NCBI RefSeq assembly: GCF_964340395.1
Contig: NC_135559.1
Coordinates: forward strand, 18,359,550-18,423,549
Origin: Glandiceps talaboti
Taxonomy: Eukaryota; Hemichordata; Enteropneusta; Spengelidae
Direction of reading: 5' to 3'
Length of the DNA stretch: 64,000 nucleotides
The notes beneath the pieces are model-generated. The model had not been told where the DNA came from, made no database searches, and saw only the letters and a list, made by a program, of their open reading frames with translations. A program made the translations under genes and the position numbers. Shown here piece by piece: positions 45,095 to 55,824 of the stretch (its first letter is position 1; the number at the start of each line of letters is the position of its first letter).

Positions 45095-46439
45095 GAATGC
45101 AACATAGACTTGAATATTACCTTCCAAAATATATACATCTTTGTCAGTAAGTATTTCTACTGCTGCGGCCATGAAAAAAAAACTTGCAACATACCTCACA
45201 AGCTGTGAAAATGTGCGTCTGAATGGCGATATAAATTGAACACAGACCTATTCTGCGTGGCTTGCTGGGACTCACTGAAATGGCAGACGACAGTAAACAC
45301 GTGATATCCCTAGAATAAGTTTGTTTACGTTTTTTCTCCTTCAAATCGTGAACTCAGTAACGTACATTTCAGTAACGTACATTTTTTCACAGATATTCCA
45401 CTCCAAATTGACCAGCAAGTGCGTGACTATACTATTACTGTGTCAGCTTATGTAAGCTTAAGTCCTCTATATGTCTATCTATGTCTGTTACCCATTTTCT
45501 GATCGATAACAAATATATAGGGAGTAACGAACGTACATTTCCCTACAAAAATTACTCTGCCACTTACATACCTTTGCAACGCATTGGCATTGCGAACTGT
45601 CAATGTATGACATTCTCAACATGTACCGCGAATTCCTGGATATGTATCGAATATTTAGAGTCATATTTTGTATATATCAGGTACAAAATTATATGTCATC
45701 AGTTGCTGTTGATTTTCGGTAACACACATTTCGCGCGACCTAGGGACAACCACATTATTGTATATAAAAAAATTATATTTGGAACAATGTGTGAATCGCT
45801 TTCCATGATAAACAAGTTAGCATATTCGTGACCTTATTTAAACAAACCGCTTAGGTTTCCTTCAATATTTCAGTACAAATTTCTTATCAATTCTCTAGTT
45901 ACTTTGGCATCGGGACAGTAACGTACATTTCATTTTTTGGGTATATCCATGGGTCTAAATGTAACCAAATAAAATCCGACAATGGAGCAACTTTCGTTTT
46001 AAGTAGCCTAAGGTACCCTCTTGTCTTGCCACATATCGTTTCCATATCTCCGTCCATCATTTTAAAGTAAACAACGCTGGACATCAATTGCACCTTCTTA
46101 TTGGGTTTGGGTGACAGTTCTCTAATCTGACGGGTATCGGTTTGCGTGCAGAGAGCCTATTTAGGATAGTATTGATGATTTATTTATTCCCCTTTTATTT
46201 TGTTAGTACTACATCGTACAGGTAGCTACTTATTATTGTGTTGTTAATGTTTGATTTAAGAAATTAAACGTAACCCGTTGTGGTTTAAATTGTATTCTAC
46301 TCTCCGCAGTGCGTTTATCGACATTGGGCGTCAAGCGATACCTTGACTAATAAGCCCATACGACCCCATATCACCAGGTAGTCACATCAACTACTGACGT
46401 GCATATACCATTTAACAACAAGCAAATTGAAAAAGTTGT
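45095..46439. other. Spacer with recurring AGTAACGTACATTT motif
   Basis: No supported gene; a 116-codon frame at 45481-45831 has no recognisable features. The word GTAACGTACATTT occurs at about 45358, 45371 and 45918, with a close variant at 45534 (ACGAACGTACATTTCC). Confidence 0.4.
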
Positions 46440-46479
46440 CTTCCAACTGTTATCCAGAATGCCCCCAGCAGGCACATTT

Positions 46480-46700
46480 TCTTAGATTATAATTCATTTT
46501 TTTAGCACAACTCAACTGACCATGAGTTTAATCTACAGGTGTGCTGTACGCATGGTTATGTGCGTGTGTGTAACAAAATAATTAAATCTTTCAAACTACT
46601 GTAAGTAAGCAAAGTTTTGAAATTAATATGTTGGAGTTGTCACAGCAAGTGTCAATAAAGAATTATTCTTGACATGCTATCCATCGCTCTCGTACAAATT
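46480..46700. repeat. R1 repeat, short tract
   Basis: Same unit as at 10810, but the GT tract is only about six repeats long. Confidence 0.6.
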
Positions 46701-46739
46701 CGATCTATAAAGGTATTTTAAGACAAAAATATTGAACTA

Positions 46740-47031
46740 TAAAACTATTGCGAGGTACATTGGTTTGAAATGTGGTAGGTATGTTTCTGAGGATATGTAC
46801 ATTAAGAATTGTTCATGAAATAGTGACAACATTACTCAGCAAATTTGGTTATAAAATGCATTTTTTTTATAAAATCTGTCTGTGTATCTATCTAATACGT
46901 GTTTCTTTATCTGTCATTCTGTCTCTGTCAGTCTCAATCTGCGCGAATCGAATTTACTCAATATGAATCCGAGCTTGCCTGGCGAGTGCCAACTATCCCC
47001 CACAATACACCACAGTTTACTTCGATCAAAC
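46740..47031 (+). promoter_or_regulatory. 5' flank and probable 5' UTR of gene D
   Basis: Collinear with 29230-29515, including TCAATATGAATCCGAGCTTG and AAACATGGCGGCG. Confidence 0.45.
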
Positions 47032-47336
47032 ATGGCGGCGCCCGTCAGTGCAAACAATACATTGATCGATCTGGATGTTGCGTACGATGTTTGGCATAAC
47101 AGTAAAGCTATTGGCTACTCAGAAGTTCCAAGTAGTGTGTTTGCTTTACATATTATAAAAATTCACAGACAGTATTGTGAGGAATGTTTCCCAACTGATT
47201 GTCAACAACAAGATGGTGACCGCAGCCATGGCTACCTCTCCCGTGGTGCTAGCCAGAGACAAGTCAAAATGGAGACATCGACAGAGTATGACACCCTAAG
47301 TGATGATATATCACAGACTACGTCTATAACGATAAA
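47032..47336 (+). CDS. Gene D exon 1
   Basis: ATG 47032, donor AA|GTAAGT (47337). Product differs from C at few residues (HIIKIHRQ, RGASQRQ, SQTTSITIK). The VKME motif is kept. Joins in phase to 49620. Confidence 0.85.
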
Positions 47337-49619
47337 GTAAGTCAGTTTAATTTATGGTCTGCATTTGTTCATTTATTTCACGAAAAATGGCAGAATGACG
47401 GCGACTTTTTTTCAGTGCAATGTCACATCGCATCGACGCTGATCATAGAACGTTAGGGGAGAATCATTTTATTTCGGGGGGGGGGGGTATGGAGGATTTT
47501 GAGGGGAAAAAATTGTTTCCAGGTGAACCAGAAAAAAAAATTGATCCTGTAGGCTGTAATGGCTTGAGAAAAAAATTGTCCTAACAGAAGTTGAAAAAAA
47601 AATTGTCACAATGCACCAGAAGTGAGCAAATTTGGAAACCTTATTGTCATGTATTCTTTGGCGTCGCGGCACCATAGGCGGCACAAATGTTTTTAATATA
47701 AGTATAAATTCCTGTTTTTTTCCCAGCACATATCGTTAAAGCATGCACTATATAGCTCTGCTTTAAACCCAAGTGCACACAAAGTTTTCCTTTCCTTTTC
47801 TGACCCAAGAAAACATATTTCAGGATTTTTGTTGCAATATCTCAATTACACAGTCAATATCTGAAGGGGACTATTTGGCTTCTGTAAATTAAGACAATTT
47901 AAAAAACAAGACAGGAGTCAATAAACTAGTGTTAAAATCAATTATTTTTTTCTTTCAATATAAATCTCTTATAAATATATTTTCTCCTGGTTCCTGGTAA
48001 TACTATGATGGCTTAAAGGAAAGCAATTCACAGGGGTCAGGAGTACAGCACTCCCCAGATCAGTCAGCTCCTCAGGGATATTTTACCAGTCATCTTTTGT
48101 ACATACAAATTTAAGTAGCAGTTGGTAGACAGACGTCTTTCATATTAACTGCTAATTCTTCTACTTGCACAGAACAAGTTATTTAGAGGTACTGTTGTGA
48201 ACCATTGTGACGTGGTATAGGTATGAACAACGCATTACAAACTTAATGACTAATTAAAAAAAAATTGCACTGCTACTCCATTTGAAAAAAAAAATTGATG
48301 CAGGACTGACAGTAGAAGAAAAATTTGCTGTCACTCTGACTGGAAAAACAAATTTGCTCCCATCCCTACTTCCTCCATACCCTCTCCCAGAAATCATATG
48401 GTTCTCCCCTAAGACGCATTTATACCGTATATGTCAACTATTGAATTCCCTATTTCAACTTGTCCCAAATTTCAAAAAACTCAATAATTACTGAAAGAAA
48501 ATTAAAAAATACCATGACTATTACTACTGCGGTAATTGTTTCACTACATGAAAGACTTTCAAGGATATTGCAGAGGAATTGCGACATTCATCTTTTAAAT
48601 TTGTAAATGATTGGGACAAGTTGAAAGTGGGACAAAATGAAATTGGGATGAGATGAACTGGGACGAATGTAGTGAATGTAATGAGGACCAAATGGAATCA
48701 CGACTACAATGTACATAATGGAGTACTTTAGTTAAGGGCATCATGCAGGTAAAATCCTTTCTGTTCCCTGGGGTTTCCCAACCTCAGCAAAAAAGGTACA
48801 TAGTCCATGATGCATGGCTAAGTACACACCTTGGTAAACCAGGAAGAATTCAGTGTTGTAGCATTTGGATGTATTTCACAGTCATAGTGTATGTACCACT
48901 TTTCTTTAATATTGTCACGTACTATAATTTTATCATTAAGTTACACAGAAAAACAATTATTTTGTTATGTAAATATATGCTAATTTATGCTAATGAGTCG
49001 GTATTCCAGTGCTCGAAATACACGGGTGCACCATGCTACTATGCACGTTAATTTTGCCCAGTGCAGGTAGATTTCAAAACAAAGGTGCACGACGTGCATG
49101 TTGGCTATCGTGGAAAAAACCTCATACATTTCATACCTCATACAGAATGGAAGACCTACATATAAGTTTGTCACATTCAAACCACTTATTAAAGCTGATG
49201 CTCAGTCTATTATCGGTGCTCTGATAGAAGCAATGGAAAATAATCTAGAGAGAAAAACATGGAAAAAACGATTTAGTGGCATCAAGTTTTGACGGTGCAA
49301 GTGTTATGATGGGTAAAATCTCTGGAGTAGCTGCAAGGTTGAAAACTGATGTACCCCATTTGGTAGTTGTTCGTTATTTTGCCCACAGACTTGAGCTTGC
49401 TATCAAGGATGCACTTAAACAAATGCCATATCTCACAGTAAGTTGTCCATGAATTTCTGCAAAACTTGTACAAATTTTACAAGTACTCTCCCCTGAACAT
49501 GTATGTCAAATAAGCTTAAATTGCACTGTGGTCATTGACTCATGTCTGTCATTACACAAAAATAAGGTACAAACCAATCTACATAACATGTAACATTTCT
49601 ACCCATGTTTTACTAATAG
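47337..49619 (+). other. Intron of gene D
   Basis: 2.3 kb. The 5' part (47400-48700) diverges from the other introns and contains A/G-rich and homopolymer stretches. The 3' part has the decayed counterpart of the B/C intron (48743-49000) interrupted by a hAT fragment at about 49012-49445. Acceptor TTTTACTAATAG. Confidence 0.6.
49012..49445 (+). pseudogene. hAT-type transposase fragment
   Basis: Begins CAGTGCTCGAAATACACGG, a terminus-like sequence. Then come frames encoding KFVTFKPLIKADAQSIIGAL and, after a one-base frameshift near 49285, SFDGASVMMGKISGVAARLK, PHLVVVRYFAHRLELAIKDA. SFDGA-VM-G-GV and AHRLELA are signature stretches of the hAT family with TTF/ZMYM-like relatives. Only the middle of the catalytic domain is present, with no right terminus. 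Dead fragment in the intron of gene D. Confidence 0.8.
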
Positions 49620-51474
49620 ATATATGAAATCAGAAACCATAGATGACCAGTATCAACAAGTCACAGAGGAGATGACAAGTGGACAGGATAGATATGTGAC
49701 ATCAGAAACCAGAGATGATCAGTATAAACAAGACTCAGAGGAGTTGACAAGTGGACATGACAAACATGTGACATCAGAAACCATAGATGACCACTATCAA
49801 CAAGACTCAGAGGAGTTGACAAGTGGACAGGACAAACATGTGACATCAGAAACCATAGATGGACAGTATCTTCAAACCACAGTGGAGGTTACAACTGGAC
49901 AGGATAGATGTGTGCCAACAGAAACCATATATGACCAGTATCATCAAGACTCAGAGGAGGTGATGGCAGGCCAAGAACTTGGAACCGACTTCTACTCAGC
50001 TGATAATCACCAACTATTAAGAACAGAAAACCATTCTGAAACTGTACCAGACTGGGCAAGTGAATGTGAAACAAACAATCATGGCTCTCCTAGCAATTCT
50101 GTTGATACAGGTTTGGCACAAAATACAAGGACAGGTGATGATGTGGTGAACTCTATAACAATAGAGAAAGAAGAAAGTGATGATAATCAACCGACAAACA
50201 AACAATCTCAGTGCTTAGAGTATGAGGACAGGAATGAACATAGGCCTGTTATTGCAGAAAGTCTCATAAGTGAACCGTTTACAACTCAAGTAATTAAAGT
50301 CACATTGCATGGAGATACTGTTGAAAGGATAGATAGTTCATACTCAGATATTAATGATAAAGACAACACGATGTGTAAAACTTCAGTAAACCCAAACAAC
50401 AAACAAAGTAATGTTGAAAATCACTGTATGACATTGAGAAGGAAAAAGTCATTTGGACACACAGAGATTGGTAAAGGTTCTCCTACAAGTAGTGATTTGG
50501 AGAAAGACACAAATAAAAGACCATTTGTATGTACAGAGTGTTGTAAAGGATTTAATACGAGTGACAATTTAAAGATACATAGAAAAATCCATACAAATGA
50601 AAGATCATATGTTTGTAAGGAGTGTGGTAAAGGGTTTCATAGCAGTAGCGATTTAAAGGTACATAGAAGAATCCATACAAATAAAAGACTATTTGTATGT
50701 AAGGAGTGTGGTAAAGGAGTCAGTAGAAATGGCAGTTTAAAGGCACACATAAGAATCCATACAAACGAAAGACCGTTTGTATGTAAAGAGTGTGGTAAAG
50801 CATTTAATAGGAGTGACAATTTAAAGGCACATAGAAGAATCCATACAACTGAAAGACCATATGTATGTAAGGAGTGTGGTAAAGGGTTTAATAGCAGTAG
50901 CGATTTAAAGGTACATAGAAGAATCCATACAAATGAAAGACCATTTGTATGTGGGGAGTGTGGTAAAGGGTTTAATAGCAGTAGCGATTTAAAGAGACAT
51001 AGAAGAATCCATACAAATAAAAGACCATTTGTATGTGGGGAGTGTGGTAAAGGGTTTAATTTGAGGGGCAATTTAAAGACACATAGAAGAAGCCATACAA
51101 ATGAAAGACCATTTGTTTGTAAGGAGTGTGGTAAAGGGTTTAACACAAGTAGCCATTTAAAGGCACATAGAAGAATCCATACAAATGAAAGACCTTATGT
51201 ATGTAAGGAGTGTGGTAAAGGGTTTAAGCAAAGCGGTGCACTGAAGAAACATACAAGAATCCATACAAATGAAAGACCATTTGTTTGTAAGGAGTGTGGT
51301 AAAGGATTGAATTCAGGTAGCCATTTAAAGGCACATAGAAGAATCCATACAAATGAAAGACCATTTGTTTGTAAGGAGTGTGGTAAAAGGTTTCATACCA
51401 GTAGCAATCTAAATACACATAGAAGAATCCATACAAATGAAAGACCATTTTTACATATAAAGAAAGTGTGGTAA
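49620..51474 (+). CDS. Gene D exon 2: acidic repeats and eleven C2H2 fingers
   Basis: Product starts YMKSETIDDQYQQVTEEMT. Five 24-residue repeats, but the SUMO-type Lys is kept only in the first; the others read VTSE, VTSE, VTSE and VPTE. Linker as elsewhere. Eleven fingers from about 50523, the longest array here: helices TSDNLKI, SSSDLKV, RNGSLKA, RSDNLKA, SSSDLKV, SSSDLKR, LRGNLKT, TSSHLKA, QSGALKK, SGSHLKA, TSSNLNT. The array is a mosaic: fingers 1, 3 and 4 match copy 0, fingers 5-7 match B, and fingers 8-11 match A/C. First finger reads CTECCKGF. Finger 7 ends RRSH for RRIH. Confidence 0.93.
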
Positions 51475-52035
51475 AGGGCTTAAAAAAGTATCACTTTGAA
51501 AACATGCATTAAAATCCACACAAATGAAAGCATGGTTATATGTAAAGAAAGTGGTAAAGGTTTTAAGTATAGTGGTAGTCTGATAGAATATAAAAAGAAG
51601 CTGGAAATATAGAATACATTCTATGTAGATTGTTGCAAAAGGTTTAAACAAAATGACAGTCTGAATCCACTTGAAAGAAACTATACTAAAGAAAAGGTTT
51701 CACCAAAGCAGCACACTGAAAATATTACCTATATAATCCACAGAATATAATCAAATGGTCAGATGTTTGTGACAAGATTTTCCCACTAAAGAGAGAAACT
51801 TAACAAGACGTGTGACAAGCTGACCAAACAAATTTTAGATGATAAAATACTTAATTTTATTTTCCTTGTTCCTCTGAAAGATTTTCTTTTCTCATGATAG
51901 TGATCTTCCTTACAAAGATACATATGAATACAATACAATATAACTTTATTATCCCAACGTGGGCAATTTTTTTAAGTCCCTCTTTGGTTTTATCTTGGAT
52001 ATTAGGTTTTTAATAGTTTTTTTAAAGGACTTTCT
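51475..52035. other. 3' flank of gene D
   Basis: Decayed finger words as behind copy 0, then TACAATACAATATAACTTTA (51930) and TTATCCCAACGTGGGC, which recur behind copy 0 near 1545. Could be the tail of a non-LTR element. No gene. Confidence 0.5.
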
Positions 52036-52039
52036 GTTT

Positions 52040-52500
52040 TTTAGCTCCGCTGTCAGCGAAAGCTGAAATCGTAGCTTTAGGTATAGGTTGTATAGAGTAT
52101 AGAGAGTAGAGTGAATCATAGATGTCCGTCAAACTTTTATATTTTCATTATCTTCTCCGGAAGTGACAGTCAGAATTCTTCGATATTTGGTGTGCATGTT
52201 CCCTGGGGGAGGCTATTCAGATTTGTTCATGCCAAGTTGATCTGTGCCATTTTCAATTTTTTATGATTTTCTTTCATAAAATGTCATTTTCATCATCTCC
52301 TTGAAAACTTCTTGTCAGATTGCTTTGATATATGGTGTGTTGATGTGCAGGGGGTAGCTTACTTAGATTTGTTAATTTCAATTTTCAATTTCTTTTCTAA
52401 TTTTTATGATTTTTTTTTGTAATTTAATAAAAAATGAATATGTTAATGAACATTATGACCGCCGCCATATTGGAAATCAGTCTGCGAGACTTTAGGTAAA
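52040..52500. repeat. Repeat with 5' stem and R2-like modules
   Basis: Starts TTTAGCTCCGCTGTCAGCGA with a stem AGCTCCGCTGTCAGCGAAAGCT-like structure, then TTCGATATTTGGTGTGCATG twice in diverged form, like the repeated modules of R2 but unrelated in detail. No ORF. Confidence 0.4.
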
Positions 52501-52884
52501 CTGCAACTTTTCAAAAGACACCATTGACGTCAAACAAGCAATGTAATATGTGCTGTAGTCTTAATTCTACGCATTGTGCCCCCAATTGACAAATATTTGT
52601 TCGAAACAGGGTTGTAAACTTCAAATCCAAATTCTCCACCCTCCTACAGAATGGTTCATTCCAGTATACGCACCTCATGATCAAGTGAGAAGTCGTGCAT
52701 GCCTGAACTGAAGTGTATGGGACGATTTTTGACAGAGTCAGTCGTCAATAAAAACGATAATACTCTTTCTAAAATTATCACATTTTGAAAGGGAAAGCAC
52801 TTTGTGGTTCATTTATGGAGTTTTGTTTTTGTACGATCAATATTAGTGGCAAAATTACAGCGTCAAAATTACCGATGTGGTAAT

Positions 52885-53450
52885 GCACGACAAGTGAGTT
52901 TCCGTACAGCTACAATCCCAAGTACCCGGATGCACGAGGGACTAACCCGGAAGCAAGTCGTTGCCAGCCATACATTACAGTGGTAACATCGTCCGAGAAA
53001 TCGCTGAGTTCAGAGTGTCATTATTCACAGAATTGTTTTTTTTTCGAGTGAAAACCCGTCTTGAATTGTGCAACTCTAATAAATGAAGACATGTCAAGTT
53101 ATATTTTGAAAGTTGTATCGCTAGTTTGAGACGATTTCCTCACGTACTATCGAGGCTTGGACCTTACTCCAGTCATGGATGTATTAGTGAGACTAATACA
53201 TCCATGCTCCAGTTCAGCGGGAGTTTAGCCTGTCCGATCATTCTTTCTGGTTTAGTTTACAACACTTTTGATCACACAGATTTTGTTTTTGTGATGAAAA
53301 GAAATTTAAAAAAAAGATCACCATTTCGTTGTGTTTTCTTTATGAAAGGTAATCGAACATGAACGAGTGTTACCACTGTAACGTATGGCTGAGAATGACT
53401 CTCTTTCGGGTACTTGGCGGGGATTGTCGTCGTACGGAAACTAAGATGGC
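52885..53450. mobile_element. Inverted-repeat element of about 0.56 kb
   Basis: Sequence at 52899-52990 (GTTTCCGTACAGCTACAATC, AAGTACCCGG, CCAGCCATACATTACAGTGG) returns inverted at about 53360-53441 with mismatches. A compact hairpin lies between (53174-53206). No transposase frame; a non-autonomous TIR element is the best reading. Confidence 0.6.
53174..53206. repeat. Perfect 33-base hairpin
   Basis: CATGGATGTATTAGT, loop GAG, then its exact reverse complement: 15-base arms with no mismatch. CTCCAGT words flank both sides. Confidence 0.85.
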
Positions 53451-54310
53451 GATTAATACATTTCTTCCCTATATATATATCTACTACAATTAGTACAAAT
53501 TGAATGTTGTTGACTTGGTAAATTTGTTAGAAAATTGAAATTCAAATTGCCTCAAAATTATTTTAGATCCCTAGTTTATTTCATTCATCATTAAAATTTT
53601 CCAGGGTTAAAGCTGTAAGACACTGGAATTATTTATAGCCAACCTCAAAATCCTCTTTTTTTTCTTTTTCTTGTGTGCATTTCCCAGTCATTTTTTTTCA
53701 GAGATTTTGTGCAATTTTTCATAACAGTAGATTTTTGTTATAAAATGGTGACTGTGGTATAAAAGCACAATACATTACCAACTTCTGTGTAAAATGTGTT
53801 TTATAGTGAGACATCATATGAAACCAGTAACCACTTTATTACATCGCTAAAACAAAACTGCATAGTGAAGAACTGAACCACTTCTATATGTCACCAAAAT
53901 AAAAAAAAAAAAAAAAAAAAAAACAGCTGAGCTATTCTGACCGATAGGTCGCTTGTTTATAGGACATTTTCAGTTTAACCTTTGTTTTTAGTTTTGTAAA
54001 GTGCATTGATGCTGTTGTGTAATGCGCTGATTAGAATGTATTATTATTGTTGTTGTTCTTGTTGTTGTTCTTGTTTCAGAAAATGTCGCCGGAAAAAAAA
54101 TTTGAATAAAGTATTCTGTTTATAGAGCCTCAAAATAACTCGAAAGTAATATTATTTTTAATGATATTATTAAAAGCTACTACTGTGGGTCAATTATATG
54201 GAATACAAAAATAAGGGGAAAATGTAAACATATTGAAACATTTTCAAGGATTTCAAAAATGTATGACTGCATTTTATAAAACTTTAGATTTTTTGGGATT
54301 TTACCCATTT
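53451..54310. other. Spacer without recognisable gene
   Basis: AT-rich, with a poly-A run at 53901-53923 and (GTT)n near 54047. From 54078 it matches the flank of copy 0. A poly-A run preceded by degenerate sequence could be a retroposed tail, but no source is recognisable. Confidence 0.4.
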
Positions 54311-55345
54311 TTAGCAATTTCTACAACTGAACTCAGGTTCAGTAGTGCTAGAGGGATCGCCGGTGTGTGTATATATGTGTGGGGGATGGGGGGGGGGTCA
54401 ATATCAAACATACAATAGTATTATGATCTCATGGGTGTAAAAATGTGAATTTTGGTCAAAAATTTATCTCAAAAAGTACTTGGTCATTGAGACTAAAACT
54501 TGATGAGATGTTTCTAAAAGTGTTATTTTGCAGATTTTCTTCAAAATATGTTGACACAATTGGCCCTAGCAACCATGATCACGCCCTTAGCAACAACCAA
54601 ATGGCAGTATATTTTGGTCAAATAACAATATCCCTTGGTAGGCAAGTAAGTAAACATTCAAAAAATGTATGCAAATATCCCTTGCAACCATGACCACACC
54701 CATAGCAACAGCCAAACAGTCGTGTATTTCGCAAACATATGGATTAATAGACCATTGAATAAACATTTGCATAGCAATAAGACCACGCCCATAGCAACAG
54801 CCAAATAACGTATATTGCAAAGATAGCAGGAATAGAAAGACAAACGAATAAACATTCAAATATGTATGCAAATGTGCCTAGCAACAAGACCACGCCCATA
54901 GCAACTGCCAAATGATCACATATTGCGTAGATAACAGGAGCAATTGAATAAACATTCAAAAAATGTATGTAAAATTTGCCTACCAACAAGACCACGCCCA
55001 TAGCAACAGTCAAATAATAACGTATATTGCGAAGTTATCAGGAATGGAAAGGCAAAGTAATAAACATCCAAAAAACGTATGTAAATGTACATAGTAACAA
55101 GACCACGCCCGTAACAACAACAACAATCACGTATATTGCAAAGGTAATATCAGTAATTCATACACAAGTGAATACAAACATTGAAAAATGTATGCAAATA
55201 TATCTAGCAACATAAAGATGCATATAGCAAAAGCCAAAGGATCGCGTATATCGCAAAGATAGAAACATGGTTTGATAGGCAACTTGATAGTCAATCAGCA
55301 AATGAACACTTATTGTGGACTAGCATATGGATAATCATTTTTGAA
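54311..55345. mobile_element. R2 repeat element, diverged copy
   Basis: CAACTGAACTCAGGTTCAGT (54324) is the R2 subterminal stem; then GTGTGTGTATATATG, one module, and six or seven minisatellite units (54560-55225). The right terminus is not clear. Confidence 0.5.
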
Positions 55346-55389
55346 AACTGTAATTTTTTTGCTCATATGTATGCTGTCTTTTTGTCAGA

Positions 55390-55680
55390 ATGCCACCCAC
55401 AGTTGTCACAAAGAAAATAGACCGGTGTTCCCTATGTGATTTCGACTTCCTTGAAGAATTCGTCAATAAGAAAGGCAAACTAGTTAAAAGCTACTTACGC
55501 AAGCTACGGTTACAAGAAAGTGATTGTATATGTTTATCTTCATGCCCCAACATTAACATTGACAAGTCGGCATCAATATGTATTGTTTGTCAAAGTTTAT
55601 GTGACAAGTTTACAATGTCCACTCAACGTATCAAGGAAGTCAAAGAAACTCTAGCCAGTAAGGTTGTTCATAAGTCATGA
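55390..55680 (+). CDS. Unrecognised Cys-rich protein or exon
   Basis: ATG 55390, 96 residues to TGA. Four Cys clusters: CSLC (residue 13), DCICLSSC (44-51), CIVC (64-67) and C at 71; spacing suggests a zinc-binding fold. Lys/Arg-rich between them. After the TGA the same frame stays open for 47 codons (KRVQDSPTEM..), so the stop may be a recent nonsense change, or a donor may lie within. CAG precedes the ATG closely (TGTCAGAATGCC), so this may be an exon starting just before Met. No family recognised and no neighbour clearly linked. Confidence 0.45.
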   Translation: MPPTVVTKKIDRCSLCDFDFLEEFVNKKGKLVKSYLRKLRLQESDCICLSSCPNINIDKSASICIVCQSLCDKFTMSTQRIKEVKETLASKVVHKS

Positions 55681-55824
55681 AAACGTGTGCAAGATTCACC
55701 AACAGAGATGACGCCAGTTAGGATAAGACCTAACATGAGGCCATTCGCTCATATTTTGGGAAAGAATAGTTCCTTTTTGCCAACTGATACCTATCACACA
55801 CAAAAAGATATACATGTTCAACCA

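Noticed and set aside
45481-45831. 116-codon ORF between genes C and D.
   Set aside because: No domain, no paralogue in the window, AT-rich composition and no splice or start context; probably chance.
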